64,000 nt of DNA, from assembly GCA_036365515.1 (NCBI GenBank), contig CM070873.1, positions 177,183,604 through 177,247,603 of the forward strand, read 5' to 3'. The notes under the pieces were generated by a model. It made no database searches. It saw only the letters and a program-made list of their open reading frames with translations, and was not told the DNA's origin. Origin of the DNA: Torymus aiolomorphi. Taxonomy: Eukaryota; Arthropoda; Insecta; Hymenoptera; Torymidae. This document shows, piece after piece, positions 33,680-44,036 of the stretch. The translations under genes and the position numbers were made by a program. Every line of letters begins with the position of its first letter. Position 1 is the first letter of the stretch.

Positions 33680-34260
33680 AGATAAACACATTGAAAACAT
33701 AATTTAAAAAAAAGAAATATCTATTGTTTATAAACTGCCAAATATTATGTAAACTAAAACACTATTAAAAATATATAATAAGAAATATAAACTGATGTTG
33801 AAGTAACAAAAATTAAAAGATTAAATCCCTAAATGTTTTTTTACTTAAAATTATTCTAAGTTGGCCCAAGAAACAAATTATTTTTTTCTAAAACTTGGTC
33901 GTAGACAGGCAGCTAATATTGTATATAATCTAATCTTCTATTAACAATGTGATTAATAGAAGTTCTTCAAGTTTAAACCTTAAAAATAAAATTAAAAAAC
34001 AAAGATTAAATTTTTGATTAAATATAAAATTGAGCCAAAGAATAAGCAAATATAATATTCCATCCTCACGACTCGTAACCATATTCCTGATATCACACAT
34101 TAAATGATATTCGATGACGAATGAATCTACGAAATCATTTTGTGACCATGAATGAAAATCCTTGAGGATATCGTTATTATGTTGAAATGTCCGATCTAAA
34201 TAAAACAAAATAAAAGAAACAATAACGTTTGTTGTTGATAGGTAATGAGGTATGGCGGGT
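33680..34260. other. AT-rich DNA, nothing recognised
   Basis: A 92-codon minus-strand frame has no domain I recognise. No repeat seen. Confidence 0.4.
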
Positions 34261-34261
34261 T

Positions 34262-34335
34262 TGATGTGGGGCGCAGGGCGGCGTCCAGGGGCAGAGCCCC
34301 TGGTGGGGGTGTAGGGGTCGAAGCCCCCCCACCTG
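34262..34335 (+). repeat. GC-rich palindromic block GGGGCAGAGCCCC
   Basis: GGCGTCCAGGGGCAGAGCCCCTGG is strongly palindromic and is followed by GGGGTGTAGGGGTCGAAGCCCC. An isolated GC-rich insert in AT-rich DNA, loosely similar to the block at 41280-41400. Confidence 0.5.
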
Positions 34336-34363
34336 AAATAAAATTACTGATATATTAAAAAAA

Positions 34364-34388
34364 TATATATATATATATATATATATAT
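34364..34388. repeat. (AT)n microsatellite
   Basis: Pure AT dinucleotide run of about 25 bp. Confidence 0.9.
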
Positions 34389-34717
34389 CAACAGCGATAT
34401 ATATAAACTTCTTTCTGAAATACGACCTTACTAAAGAAGTTAATTATTTTATTTTAATTTATTTACACTTTATTTAATCCAACTAAAAAAAGAAATTTTA
34501 CTTTAATAAAATTGTAGCTATAAAATAGATAGAAAAAAAAATCGAGGTATCAGTCTTGGTACAGAAATTGACAATTTGTTGGTATGGACTTCCTTAATAT
34601 ATATAATTTTACAACAATTATTATAATAAGAAAGGTTTGACCCTGCTTGCTATTAAAGTAGACAATTCGAATTCAAAAACGAATCCATAGATTTCATTTA
34701 TTTCTCAATTAAACATT

Positions 34718-34744
34718 TTGCTTCCTCCTAGAGGAAGCTTTGTA
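34718..34744. repeat. Inverted copy of the GCTTCCTC palindrome
   Basis: TTTTGCTTCCTCCTAGAGGAAGCTTTGTAA is the reverse complement of the block at 2313-2340, including flanks. Confidence 0.7.
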
Positions 34745-34830
34745 ACATTAAATTTTTGAGTTGTTGTAAAAACATGTTATAATTGTGTTCCGAGATGTTA
34801 GGAATCAAAATACATGGTTTTTGAAAAATG

Positions 34831-34865
34831 TCTGTGTGTGTGTGTGTGCGTGCGCGCGCGCGCGT
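34831..34865 (+). repeat. (TG)n(CG)n run
   Basis: Alternating TG then CG dinucleotides for about 35 bp, a purine-pyrimidine alternation that could adopt Z-DNA. Confidence 0.85.
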
Positions 34866-34869
34866 CTAG

Positions 34870-35460
34870 ATCGCACTTTCTACTCAGTCAATTTTGACCG
34901 GGCAGGTCTCATTTTCCGGTCAAAATCCGTTTTTTTTTATTGGGGCGATGTGTTTTTGTTTTTTTTTTCAAATTTTCGATTTGTCTCAAAACTGCTTTTT
35001 GATTTTTTTTTTTTAATGATAGGATCGAGTTATTCGAATCGGATGGGTAGCGTTCGAAAGAGAATTAAAATACCTATATTTTCTAAAAAAATTATTAACA
35101 ATAACGTGTTTTTTTTTTTTAGATGCTTATAACTTCCAAACTAAACGGTCAATTTTTTTTGAGAAAAATCATTATAATGGATAATATAAATAAATATAAT
35201 CTGTATTGTTTTAATTCATTTTGTTGGTTAGTTTTTTAGAAAAAAATTGAAAAATGAAAATTGATTTTTGTATATCCAACGATTACAGGAGTAACAATGA
35301 CTTAATCGCTTCAAAATTCTTTGTAGTCGTAGATTTATAAATTTCGTTATTAAATATTAATTACAAGAATCAACATATTAAGGTTGAGGAAACTACGGGC
35401 CAATGAATTGGAAGAGGTTTTTTTAATAAAGAATAAATATCGATAAAAAATTTATCGTAC
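34870..35460. other. Repeat-like AT-rich DNA
   Basis: Contains CTTATAACTTCCAAACTAAACGG and many T runs typical of dispersed insect repeats. No gene supported. Confidence 0.4.
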
Positions 35461-35466
35461 TAATAC

Positions 35467-35740
35467 ATTACGATACAAGTGCGATATGTGGCCCATTATT
35501 TCATGTCGTAAAGTTAAGGCCCGAGCGTAGCGAGGATCCTTTCACGGCGTGTAATGTGTTACTTAACGCATTAGTAACGTACAATTTTTTATAACACTGT
35601 CTGCCTTAAGTCCGCTGTCACGTCTATCCGTGCGCTAAGCAGTTTATTATCACATCGTGAGGTTAGCGCACGAGCGTAGCAAGTGCGATAAATACGGTGA
35701 AATAATGGACTACATATCGCACGGATATTTTTTTTTATTA
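35467..35740. repeat. Foldback-type element with two GAGCGTAGC centres
   Basis: Contains GCCCGAGCGTAGCGAGG and later GCGCACGAGCGTAGCAAG, with TAAGTCCGCTGTCACG and the TGCGATATGTGG / CATATCGCAC pair near the ends. Shares blocks with 33517-33676, probably nested or recombined copies of one family. Confidence 0.55.
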
Positions 35741-35864
35741 AATTATACCTACTTCTAGAAAGATGAAATTTGCTTAAGAAAACATACGATGCCTGAAATA
35801 CATTATAGAAGCAGAGTTCTATTATTTTTATACTTAAGCACATTTACGCCAACACTGAATGATG

Positions 35865-36790
35865 AGTACACCTGCTAAATCAGACTAGTGGCTTTTATAA
35901 TATTGCAGGAGCAGGATAAATTTATCTTTTCATGTTGTAAATTTCAGCCTAATTAATTAAATAGGTTTTCTCTTATGAAATCTGAAGGGCCATGTAGTGT
36001 GAGCCTGTCCGAAAGATTTATAGAGTATGCTTAAATAAATATTCTGGAAACCTGTCAGAATTATGAAAAGTTCACTATAACCTCTAAAAGTCAATTAATA
36101 CTGGTAGTTAATGGATAAGCTCATTGTTCATTAACTACTACAATTCGACTGAATTTTACAGAATAAAATAACTTTTTTCACAATTTTTACACGTATTCAG
36201 ATTTATTGTTATGGCCGGACAAGCTATAGATGTATAGAAGTTTCAGACACACTCACACTACACTACACTACAGTATACGGAACAAAATTAAAAACTTAAT
36301 AAGAAAATTCATCCGGCTCCTACAATATAAAAGCCACTTGTCAGATTTAGCAGGTGTATTGAGTATTCAATGTTATCCATATTTACTTTGAGGTGATGTG
36401 TCCGTACTTAATCCAAAAGACTAAGAATGATAGAAACCGGCTTTAATAATGCATCTCAGACATTCCATATATTTTTGAGTTGACTCTATCTTTTTGAAAG
36501 TACATGTAAAAAATAAAAATAGAGTTCTATAAAAAATACACAAGCAGTGCCTGAATTAAATCTGAGAAATTGCATGACTTATTTTTTCTTTTTATTAAAT
36601 TATACCTACAAAAAAAAAGATAAAATCAGCTTAAAAATACATAAGATGCCTGAAATGCATTATAAAAGCAGATTTCTATCATTCCTATGTTCTTCTAAAT
36701 GAAGTTTGAAAAGACATCCTCAAAGTAAATATCAACCACATCAATGAATGACGAATAGATCTGTTAAATTTGACCGGTCGCCTCTTATAG
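35865..36790. repeat. Foldback family member (copy 1; copy 2 at 49050-50600)
   Basis: Left CACCTGCTAAATCAGACTAG...GGCTTTTATAATATTGCAGG pairs with right CCTACAATATAAAAGCC...AGATTTAGCAGGTG near 36330. Blocks such as CACACTCACACTACACTACA, the TTTACTTTGAGGTGATGTGTC string and ATGATAGAAACCGGCTT recur in 49050-50600. No coding frame. Confidence 0.6.
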
Positions 36791-37149
36791 TTGCTGCTTT
36801 TTCTGAAAGGATAATAAAAAACCTGAAACAAAAAATGAAGCTATAGTAATGGTTGAAAGCAGTAGATTACTGAAATAATAATTATTCAAAGAAGAGACCA
36901 CAAAGTGGTCACAGTGAATTAAAATAAATAGACACTAGATCAACTTCCATTGATAATCTATAGAAAGATGAAGCTGCCAAGATGTGTGCATCAGGAAGCC
37001 CTTCACTCAAGGTTACCCACTGTAATGCCATTGTTGAGTTTCTCAAAGTTGCCGTTCCCAATTTGGTCCTATTTTTTTGAAAGTCTCCTGCTTTATGATG
37101 GTCATATAATGACACTCTCGAGGAAAGAACAATTATATGAAGACGTGTT

Positions 37150-37880
37150 GTCTTCTGCAGGAGCTCTTCGCCCTAGGCCAAAAACATAATTACAACAAGA
37201 ATAACTTAGCAACGGACGAAGTACAGAGAAGCCACACTCCTGTCAAATGGGTAGGAAATTATTGCAGGATAGATACTAGCTGAAAAGTATAAGCCAATAA
37301 ACTTTCTTACAGTAAGCTACTCACCAGATAATTTTTTCAACGAGTTCAGAGGTTGTCAATGTCCACATAAAATATGTCAATCAATCCAACATATAGTCCC
37401 AATAAAAAACGCTAGCTGCAGGTGTTTAGGACGCCGTGATGTCGTCTGCACGAGCTCTTCGCCCTAGGCCAAAAACATAATTACAACAAGAATAACTTGG
37501 CAACGGAAGGAGCACAGAGAAGCCACACTCCTGTCAAAGGGGTAGGAAATTATTGCAGGATAGATACTAGCTGAAAAGTATAAGCCAATAAACTTTCTTA
37601 CAGTAAGCTACTCACCAGATAATTTTTTCAACGAGTTCAGAGGTTGTCAATGTCCACATAAAATATGTCAATCAATCCAACATATAGTCCCAATAAAAAA
37701 CGCTAGCTGCAGGTGTTTAGGACGCCGTGATGTCGTCTGCACGAGCTCTTCGCCCTAGGCCAAAAACATAATTACAACAAGAATAACTTGGCAACGGAAG
37801 GAGCACAGAGAAGCCACACTCCTGTCAAAGGGGTAGAAAATTATTGCAGGATAGATGCTAGCTGTAAAGTAAACGAGAAA
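37150..37880 (-). repeat. Satellite, 291-bp period, about 2.5 units (minus orientation)
   Basis: The CCCTAGG of GAGCTCTTCGCCCTAGGCC is at 37171, 37462 and 37753, exactly 291 bp apart, and the units are almost identical. Its reverse complement is the 280-bp satellite at 51070-53120. Confidence 0.9.
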
Positions 37881-37969
37881 ACATTCTCATAGCAAACTAC
37901 TCACAATATAGTGTTAGCGTGTCGATAATATCATTCATAGCACTATATATTTACCAAGATATGTTGAGA

Positions 37970-39640
37970 GAATCGAAAGGGATCTTTGCACTCAAAAGTC
38001 GAGAAAGCGCATGTGTATGCTCAACTAAGACCTCCTCCCTCACTTAAAGTTTACCAGAATATTTAGACACAATACAATACATACAGGGGGGTTGTGTATG
38101 CAATTTCAGATCGACACAATCAGCCGGTACGGAGAAAATGACATTTTTTTCAAAAATTTCTTGAAAAAGACACAGAAATTGCAATATCTCCAGACTTGCT
38201 GATTATGCATATCTAAATCTTGATATACTGTCCCTCAGCATGTATTTCATCATGTATGGAAAGTCGAAGATACTTGTAGGGAATGGAAAGGGATCTTTGC
38301 ACTCAAAAGTCGAGAAAGCGCATGTGTATTCTCAACTAAGACCTCCTCACACTCACTTAAAGTTTACCAGAATGTTCACACACAATACAATACATACAGA
38401 GGGATTGTGTATGCAATTTCAGATCTACTCAATCAGCCGGTATGGAGAAAATGAGATTTTTCTCAAAAATTTCTTGAAAAAGACACAGAAATTGCAATAT
38501 CTCCAGACTTGCTGATTATGCATATCTAAATCTTGATATGCTGTCTCTCAGCATTTATTCCATCATGTATAGAAAGTTGAAGATACTTGTAGGGAAGGGA
38601 AAGGGATCTTTGCACGGAAAAGTCGAGAAAGCGCATGTGTATTCTCAACTAGGACCTCCTCACCCCCACTTACAGTTTACCAGAATGTTCACACACAATA
38701 CAATACATACAGAGGGATTGTGTATGCAATTTCAGATCGACTCAATGAGCCGGTACGGAGAAAATGACATTTTTCTCAAAAATTTCTTGAAAAAGACACA
38801 GAAATTGCAATATCTCCAGACTTGCTGATTATGCATATCTAAATCTTGATATACTGCCCCTCAGCATTTATACCATCATGTATAGAAAGTTAAAGATACT
38901 TGTAGGGAATGGAAAGGGATCTTTGCACGGAAAAGTCGAGAAAGCGCATGTGTATTCTCAACTAAGACCTCCTCACCCCCACTTAAAGTTTACCAGAATG
39001 TTCACACACAATACAATACATACAGAGGGATTGTGTATACAATTTCAGATCGACTCAATCAGCCGGTACGGAGAAAATGACATTTTTCTCAAAAATTTCT
39101 TGAAGAAGACACAGAAATTGCAATATCTCCAGACTTGCTGATTATGCATATCTAAATCTTGATATACTGTCCGTCGGCATGTATTCCATCATGTATAGAA
39201 AGTTGAAGATACTTGTAGGGAATGGAAAAGGATCTTTGCACTCAAAAGTCGAGAAAGCGCATGTGTATTCTCAACTAAAACCTCCTCACCCTTTTTCAAG
39301 GTTTACAAGAATGTTCATACATAATGCAATGCATGCTGAGGCATTGTACATTAAGTTTCAGATATACTCAATCAGCCAAATTGGAGGAAATTACTTTTCT
39401 TTCTTAATAATTTCCTCAAAAAGCACACAGAAAATGCTGTAACTCCACACTTGCTGATTATTTAGATCTGAAACATGGTATATAATCCCTCAGCATGCAT
39501 GATATGGTGACGTGTGTAAAGCTGAAGATATTTTCAGAGAAAGGAAAGGTATGTGTATACTTAAAAGTCGAAAAAGCTCATGTGCACTTCCAACTAAGAC
39601 TACCTTGACCCTTGCTCAAAGTTTAACAAAATGTCCTTGT
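37970..39640 (+). repeat. Tandem repeat, 313-bp period, about 5.5 units
   Basis: GGGATCTTTGCAC recurs at 37979, 38290, 38603, 38916 and near 39229, then a decayed unit near 39545. Spacing is 311 then 313 bp. Frames of 87-96 codons appear once per unit, but since 313 is not a multiple of three they cannot form one long protein, and no domain is visible. Confidence 0.9.
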
Positions 39641-39940
39641 GAAAAAAAGATGAAAACCCTGCAAGATTAGAAAGGAGCTAGTATTATTGAAATAATACTT
39701 ACTCAAGGATAAGACCACAACTCAATTAGCAGAGAACTCAACCAACATCAATATCGATCCATACAGCAATTTAGGAAACACAGTGACTGCAGATATAAAC
39801 ATCGATGACTGCCGTCTGCCGGACTGCCGTGCGCACATGGTTGACATGGTGCGGGTGAGAGCCAGATAGGAAGCGAAGCTCTGTAGCGATAATACGTATG
39901 TAGTAGGCAGCTTTCTTGTGTTCACTCCGCACTGAAACTT
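39641..39940. other. Junction DNA after the 313-bp repeat
   Basis: GAAATAATACTTACTCAAGG resembles a block near 36876, so part of this is duplicated. Otherwise nothing recognised. Confidence 0.35.
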
Positions 39941-40150
39941 TTTCACTAGAAGTTCGGCCCGGCCTTTTTCGCATCATCCGCGGCGCCGTGTCGCTTACGC
40001 AAAGAAGCTACGAGCTATCAGCTGACGAGCCAGACGAGACGAGCAGGTGAGCTGCAGCGCATGCGCATGCGCGCACACTCACATGGGTAAAGCCAATTAG
40101 CCAACAAGCCAGCAGTGTCACCGCCATCACGTGATTGGCGATGCTATACA
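39940..40150. promoter_or_regulatory. CpG-rich block with promoter-type motifs
   Basis: GC-rich DNA with GCGCATGCGCATGCGC near 40058-40073 (the palindromic NRF1/Ewg-type site), TCACGTGA (E-box) and ATTGG/CCAAT boxes nearby. On the minus strand frames of 68-74 codons begin inside it, but none shows a known domain. It could be the promoter of an unannotated gene or a relic. Confidence 0.3.
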
Positions 40151-40386
40151 CGTTACCCATTTGAATATATGATGTTGTAATTTTTATATCCTTTATTGCA
40201 ATTATTGCGAATTGCGTAAAATCAAGCTTGCATTGTCATCACTTGGCATAAACATCTATATATTATACGTAATACGTTATACAATAACAATATGACATGA
40301 CTTGATAACCATTGCTCGGTAACATGTCTGTAAGAGGCGGTCACTAATGTTTTTTAGACCGTAAATTTTTCGCTTATTAGCTTTAG

Positions 40387-41122
40387 GGTGCGCTCCCATG
40401 TGTTACGGAAAAACTTACGGAATGGTAAAATCGTAATGGCGGTGATGCGAAATTTAAAATGTGTTAACTACATGATTAAATAATGCGTAGTAAATGTGTT
40501 TCTGATTAATTATATTATCATATTAATAAATAAAAACAATAATAGTCTTAATAACAATACAATAATTAATTCCATAAAAGTTACTCGCAATTATATTAAT
40601 AACATTACATATTTATAATTTTTTAATATTCACTTTGTGCACAATCTAATTGATATTTATCTTCTTTTTCTTATTATTCAAAACATTGTTCATGAACAAT
40701 AAACAATGTTGTTTAACAGTATGTACATGGTAATAATTCATAATGAGCGGGCCTATTCCGTACGAAAATTTCAACACCCTAGTCCCATGGAGTACTTTTT
40801 TTTTAGCGGAATGGTTTTCTAACCTCACTTTCGGTTAAAACTTATCAAAATTTGTTGATGTAATGCTAAAATTGCATTAGAATAAATTAAAAAACAACAA
40901 TTTAATAAATACTGAACAAAAGAAAATTATATTTCCTTAAAATTATTATCAAATTAATTTCTTGAAGCACTACAATCCTCATTCCGGCGTTTTTTCTCAC
41001 TCTCATGGGAATAGGGCTTTGTAAAAACGTAACGGAAATCCGCGCGCCATTATTCGAATTGCAAGTTCACTCCGATTTTGTCGTTCCGTTTAATTTTACG
41101 GAACGCATGGGATCGCACCCTT
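40387..41122. mobile_element. Terminal-inverted-repeat element, non-autonomous
   Basis: Left end AGGGTGCGCTCCCATGTG matches, with few mismatches, the reverse complement of the right end CGCATGGGATCGCACCCT; the match continues into TTACGG/CCGTAA. The interior holds no transposase. Internal blocks with TATTCC and CCCATGG suggest a second, nested inverted pair. I could not settle a target duplication. Confidence 0.65.
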
Positions 41123-41279
41123 ACTGTTTGCCATATGGTAACAAAAACTATTTTTTTTTAATAGTATGCGAAATCATGAGTGCATTGCCCTTCGTAATGA
41201 CATTATTAATCAATTTTCGCTTTTATAAAAATACAAGGTTCTCCTGAGTATTGCGGTCGTGCCTATTATGTAAAAACGA

Positions 41280-41402
41280 AGTTTTTACATAGGGAGGGGG
41301 CGGGCGACGAGCGAAGCGAGGAGCAGGTGTGTGTGGGGGCGGGGGGGGGGGGGGGGTGGGGTGCCCAAGGCACGCTGGGGGGGCAGCCCCCCTAGTTAGT
41401 TA
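41280..41402 (+). repeat. G-rich block with a G-run
   Basis: GGGAGGGGGCGGGCG, then GAGCGAAGCGAGGAG, then a G-run of about 30 bases broken by single C and T (around 41335-41362), then GGGGGGGCAGCCCCCC. Could form G-quadruplexes. Contrasts sharply with its AT-rich surroundings. Confidence 0.75.
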
Positions 41403-41705
41403 GGGTAAGAACTCGCCTCGGGGTATCTGTTGTATTAAAATACATCATTATGTATTTCACAAACTTATTCTACCCCGCGAGACTTGCCTAATTTTGTATC
41501 TTATTATTATGTTCTTGTAATTATATTATTATCTTTAACATGTTAATAATTCTGTGTCAAATCTAATTCTGTTAAATAATAAGCAAAAATTTACTATACA
41601 AGGTGTATTTGGGCATTAAGAATCGTGTTTATAAGTTTAGATGATTCAGAAGTGATTGTACCTACATAAAAATATTAATACGGAATAAGTTTTGTTTAAA
41701 CGTTA

Positions 41706-41777
41706 CCCGCGTGAAAATATAATATGAGATCTCATGTAAAATCTCGTATGAGATCTCATATTATATTTTCACGCGGG
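41706..41777. mobile_element. Minimal foldback element D (72 bp)
   Basis: CCCGCGTGAAAATATAATAT pairs perfectly with ATATTATATTTTCACGCGGG; the interior is two TATGAGATCTCAT-type palindromes. Flanked by TA on both sides (41704-41705 and 41778-41779), a likely 2-bp target duplication. Confidence 0.8.
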
Positions 41778-42011
41778 TATCTATATGCTTTGTATCGAAC
41801 AGTTCTATTAAAAGTCGAATCCTTGTATGATAAGCGAAAATCGACTATTTCAGCTGTATTTAGGCATTGAGAATCGTTTTTATATAGGTCTAACAGATCA
41901 GAAATCCATTTTATATGAAAATGTTAAATGGGAAAAAGGTTTGTAAATATTATCTACAACTTTATCTACAACGTAGATATTAGCTTAAAATAAAATTTTT
42001 CAGCATATCCT

Positions 42012-42068
42012 GGCCGAAAGTACCACTTTCGCTCCTGGCTCCGAAACGCGAATGTGGTATTTTCGGCC
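42012..42068. repeat. Hairpin with GGCCGAAA arms
   Basis: GGCCGAAAGTACCACTTTCGC pairs imperfectly with GCGAATGTGGTATTTTCGGCC. Part of a larger unnamed element; the 93-codon minus-strand frame across it is taken as chance. Confidence 0.55.
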
Positions 42069-42429
42069 CGGGTATGATGAAAAATCGTATACGCAACATG
42101 GGGGTAAAGAGGGCCATCCCAGAGCAGATGTAAATTGTCACCCGAGCCGAAGGCGAGGTAACTCTCTACCGCCCTTGTTGTGTAATATACTATTCTAGAT
42201 ATTACGCTTAAAAATCGATTTTTCAAAATGTTTCTTTGTGCTCGCATTTTTTAAGTTTTCTATCGATCTCTCTCATAAGAGAACTAGCACTTAGGTATAA
42301 TTAGAGGAGTATTTTCCCGAAATCTCGATAGAATCGGTGGAAAATTCATTGAGATAATCGACAAACTTGCGTACAGACACTCATACATCACGTCAGGAAA
42401 CGCTTAAAACGCCCTCATTTTGGATGGAA

Positions 42430-42525
42430 AAGACTTTTCTTGTATCAAATTGTTAGTTTTTCAAGTCGAACAATTTTCACTCTGGTGAAATTATAAGGCT
42501 CTCCCGAGCCGCGGTCGTGCCTAAC
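42430..42525 (-). repeat. Inverted copy of the 960-bp repeat opening
   Basis: Reverse complement of the block at 31366 and 32330, ending AAGGCTCTCCCGAGCC. Confidence 0.7.
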
Positions 42526-42589
42526 GAAGGACAAAAGCTACCACCACAGGAGATGATCTTTTAATCTTTTTTTAACGATTTTTGTAGTA

Positions 42590-42690
42590 GATAAAAACGC
42601 ATTGAATTTCTCGTACATCCATTTCAATATATATCATCACGCGGTCATTCTAAGGCTTACCTGCGGAGCGCTCCCGCGCTCCTTGATATT
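42590..42690 (+). repeat. Copy 2 of the GCGCTCCCGCGCTCC dispersed element
   Basis: GCATTGAATTTCTCGTACAT ... GGAGCGCTCCCGCGCTCCTT, the reverse complement of 4970-5065. Confidence 0.75.
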
Positions 42691-42895
42691 GGTAATTTTC
42701 TTTGAGAAAGTACTCTGCTAATTTAGTTAGCAGCGGTTTTTAATTTCAGATTTTGGAATTTGTCATAGATTTAGAGCATACTTTTACACGTCCAATTTAA
42801 TAAATTTGAAATCTCCGATTTTAAACAGTGTTTGAGCATTTGCTGTAATTATTCAGATGTAATCTCTCTAAAAAAATTTTTATGTGAAATAAATG

Positions 42896-43696
42896 TGTTA
42901 CGTCTGTGACGTATCTCTAAAATCAAATTAACAATGCATATTTATCACCAGTAACGTTGCATTCCAACGCAAGCGGCATCGCGATGGGGCAAGACAAATT
43001 ATAAACTGATATGTCTGTGACGTTATTAAATCTCAATATTCATTTCTTTAACCCACAAAACGATGCGAGTGCGAATTTTAACAGTACAGCAATTTCGGCT
43101 ACGCAACAGCCAGCGTGACGTAGCGAGCCACTGACCTTGCGAAACCAACCGCTCATCGCAACTTTGTTTAGAATCAGCACTTTTAAATGTGAAATCGAAA
43201 TGATGATATTTAAATGTTTATTAAATTTGTTTAAAAAGATGATTTTGACTCAGCGTCAAAATCATCTTTTACCACCCAAATTAACCGCTTAATAAATACG
43301 GCGACTCTCAACACACAAATCAGTAATCGTGCAAAAGTCGCGAGCTCCATACCACTCCAGCCGACAAGAGGAGAAACGATTATTACACGGGCCAACTCGA
43401 GCCTATAACAGACTACGAGAAAATACTTATATCTATAAAATCAATAATCCAGCGGTATTAATTATCCGCGCAAGCAACGCATATATTACATATATTAATC
43501 GAACAAATCGAATATAATTATTTTGTTACGCTATATCAATTTATTGTTAATTTTATAAACGAATAAATAGTGCAATTATTGAACCATCAATCTATTCATT
43601 TCGAGAATCTACGCCAACAGGAAAAAAGGTAAATAAGCCAAAATATAACTAACAATCAATTATAAGAGTAGATTCCTCGACACTCAAGACTTAACA
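42896..43696 (+). mobile_element. Solo LTR
   Basis: Begins TGTTACGTCTGTGACG and ends CACTCAAGACTTAACA, i.e. TGTTA...TAACA. It is flanked by AATG on both sides (42892-42895 and 43697-43700). A diverged copy in the opposite orientation lies at 59578-60416. No internal retroelement sequence adjoins it, so it looks like a recombined solo LTR. A 62-codon frame inside is shared by both copies and has no known domain. Confidence 0.8.
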
Positions 43697-43859
43697 AATG
43701 AAATAAAATATTTTATTTCGGTGTTTATACTATTTCTACCAAGTGCATTGATGAAATTCTTTTCTATTCATGTAATTTAAATTAAAAAATTATATTCTTT
43801 ATTTGTGGGTGGTGATATACATATACATAGAAATCCACTCAACAAATTTTTATTCAAGT

Positions 43860-43930
43860 GGGATTCGTCAATCCGACGATCTTTAGGTTAAGAGTCAAAC
43901 GTCCTACTGAGTGTGCCACTGAAGCTAAAT
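43860..43930 (-). repeat. tRNA-Lys(CUU)-like relic
   Basis: On the minus strand TAGCTTCAGTGGCACACTC, then GACTCTTAACC in anticodon-arm position, then a T-arm-like GGATTGACGAATCC. It resembles tRNA-Lys(CUU) but with several mismatches, so it is a pseudogene or SINE head. Confidence 0.5.
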
Positions 43931-44036
43931 TAAACACAAAATGTTAATAAAAAGAGTAATAATAAAAACTTGTAAATGTAATTTCAATTTTTTGTGAACC
44001 GCGCTGCTTCTCTTCTTTCAGCTGCTCTCTGGTTAT

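Noticed and set aside
38240..39442. Frames of 87-96 codons in the 313-bp repeat as a gene family
   Set aside because: One frame per repeat unit, period not a multiple of three, no domain and no start context; best seen as repeat sequence.
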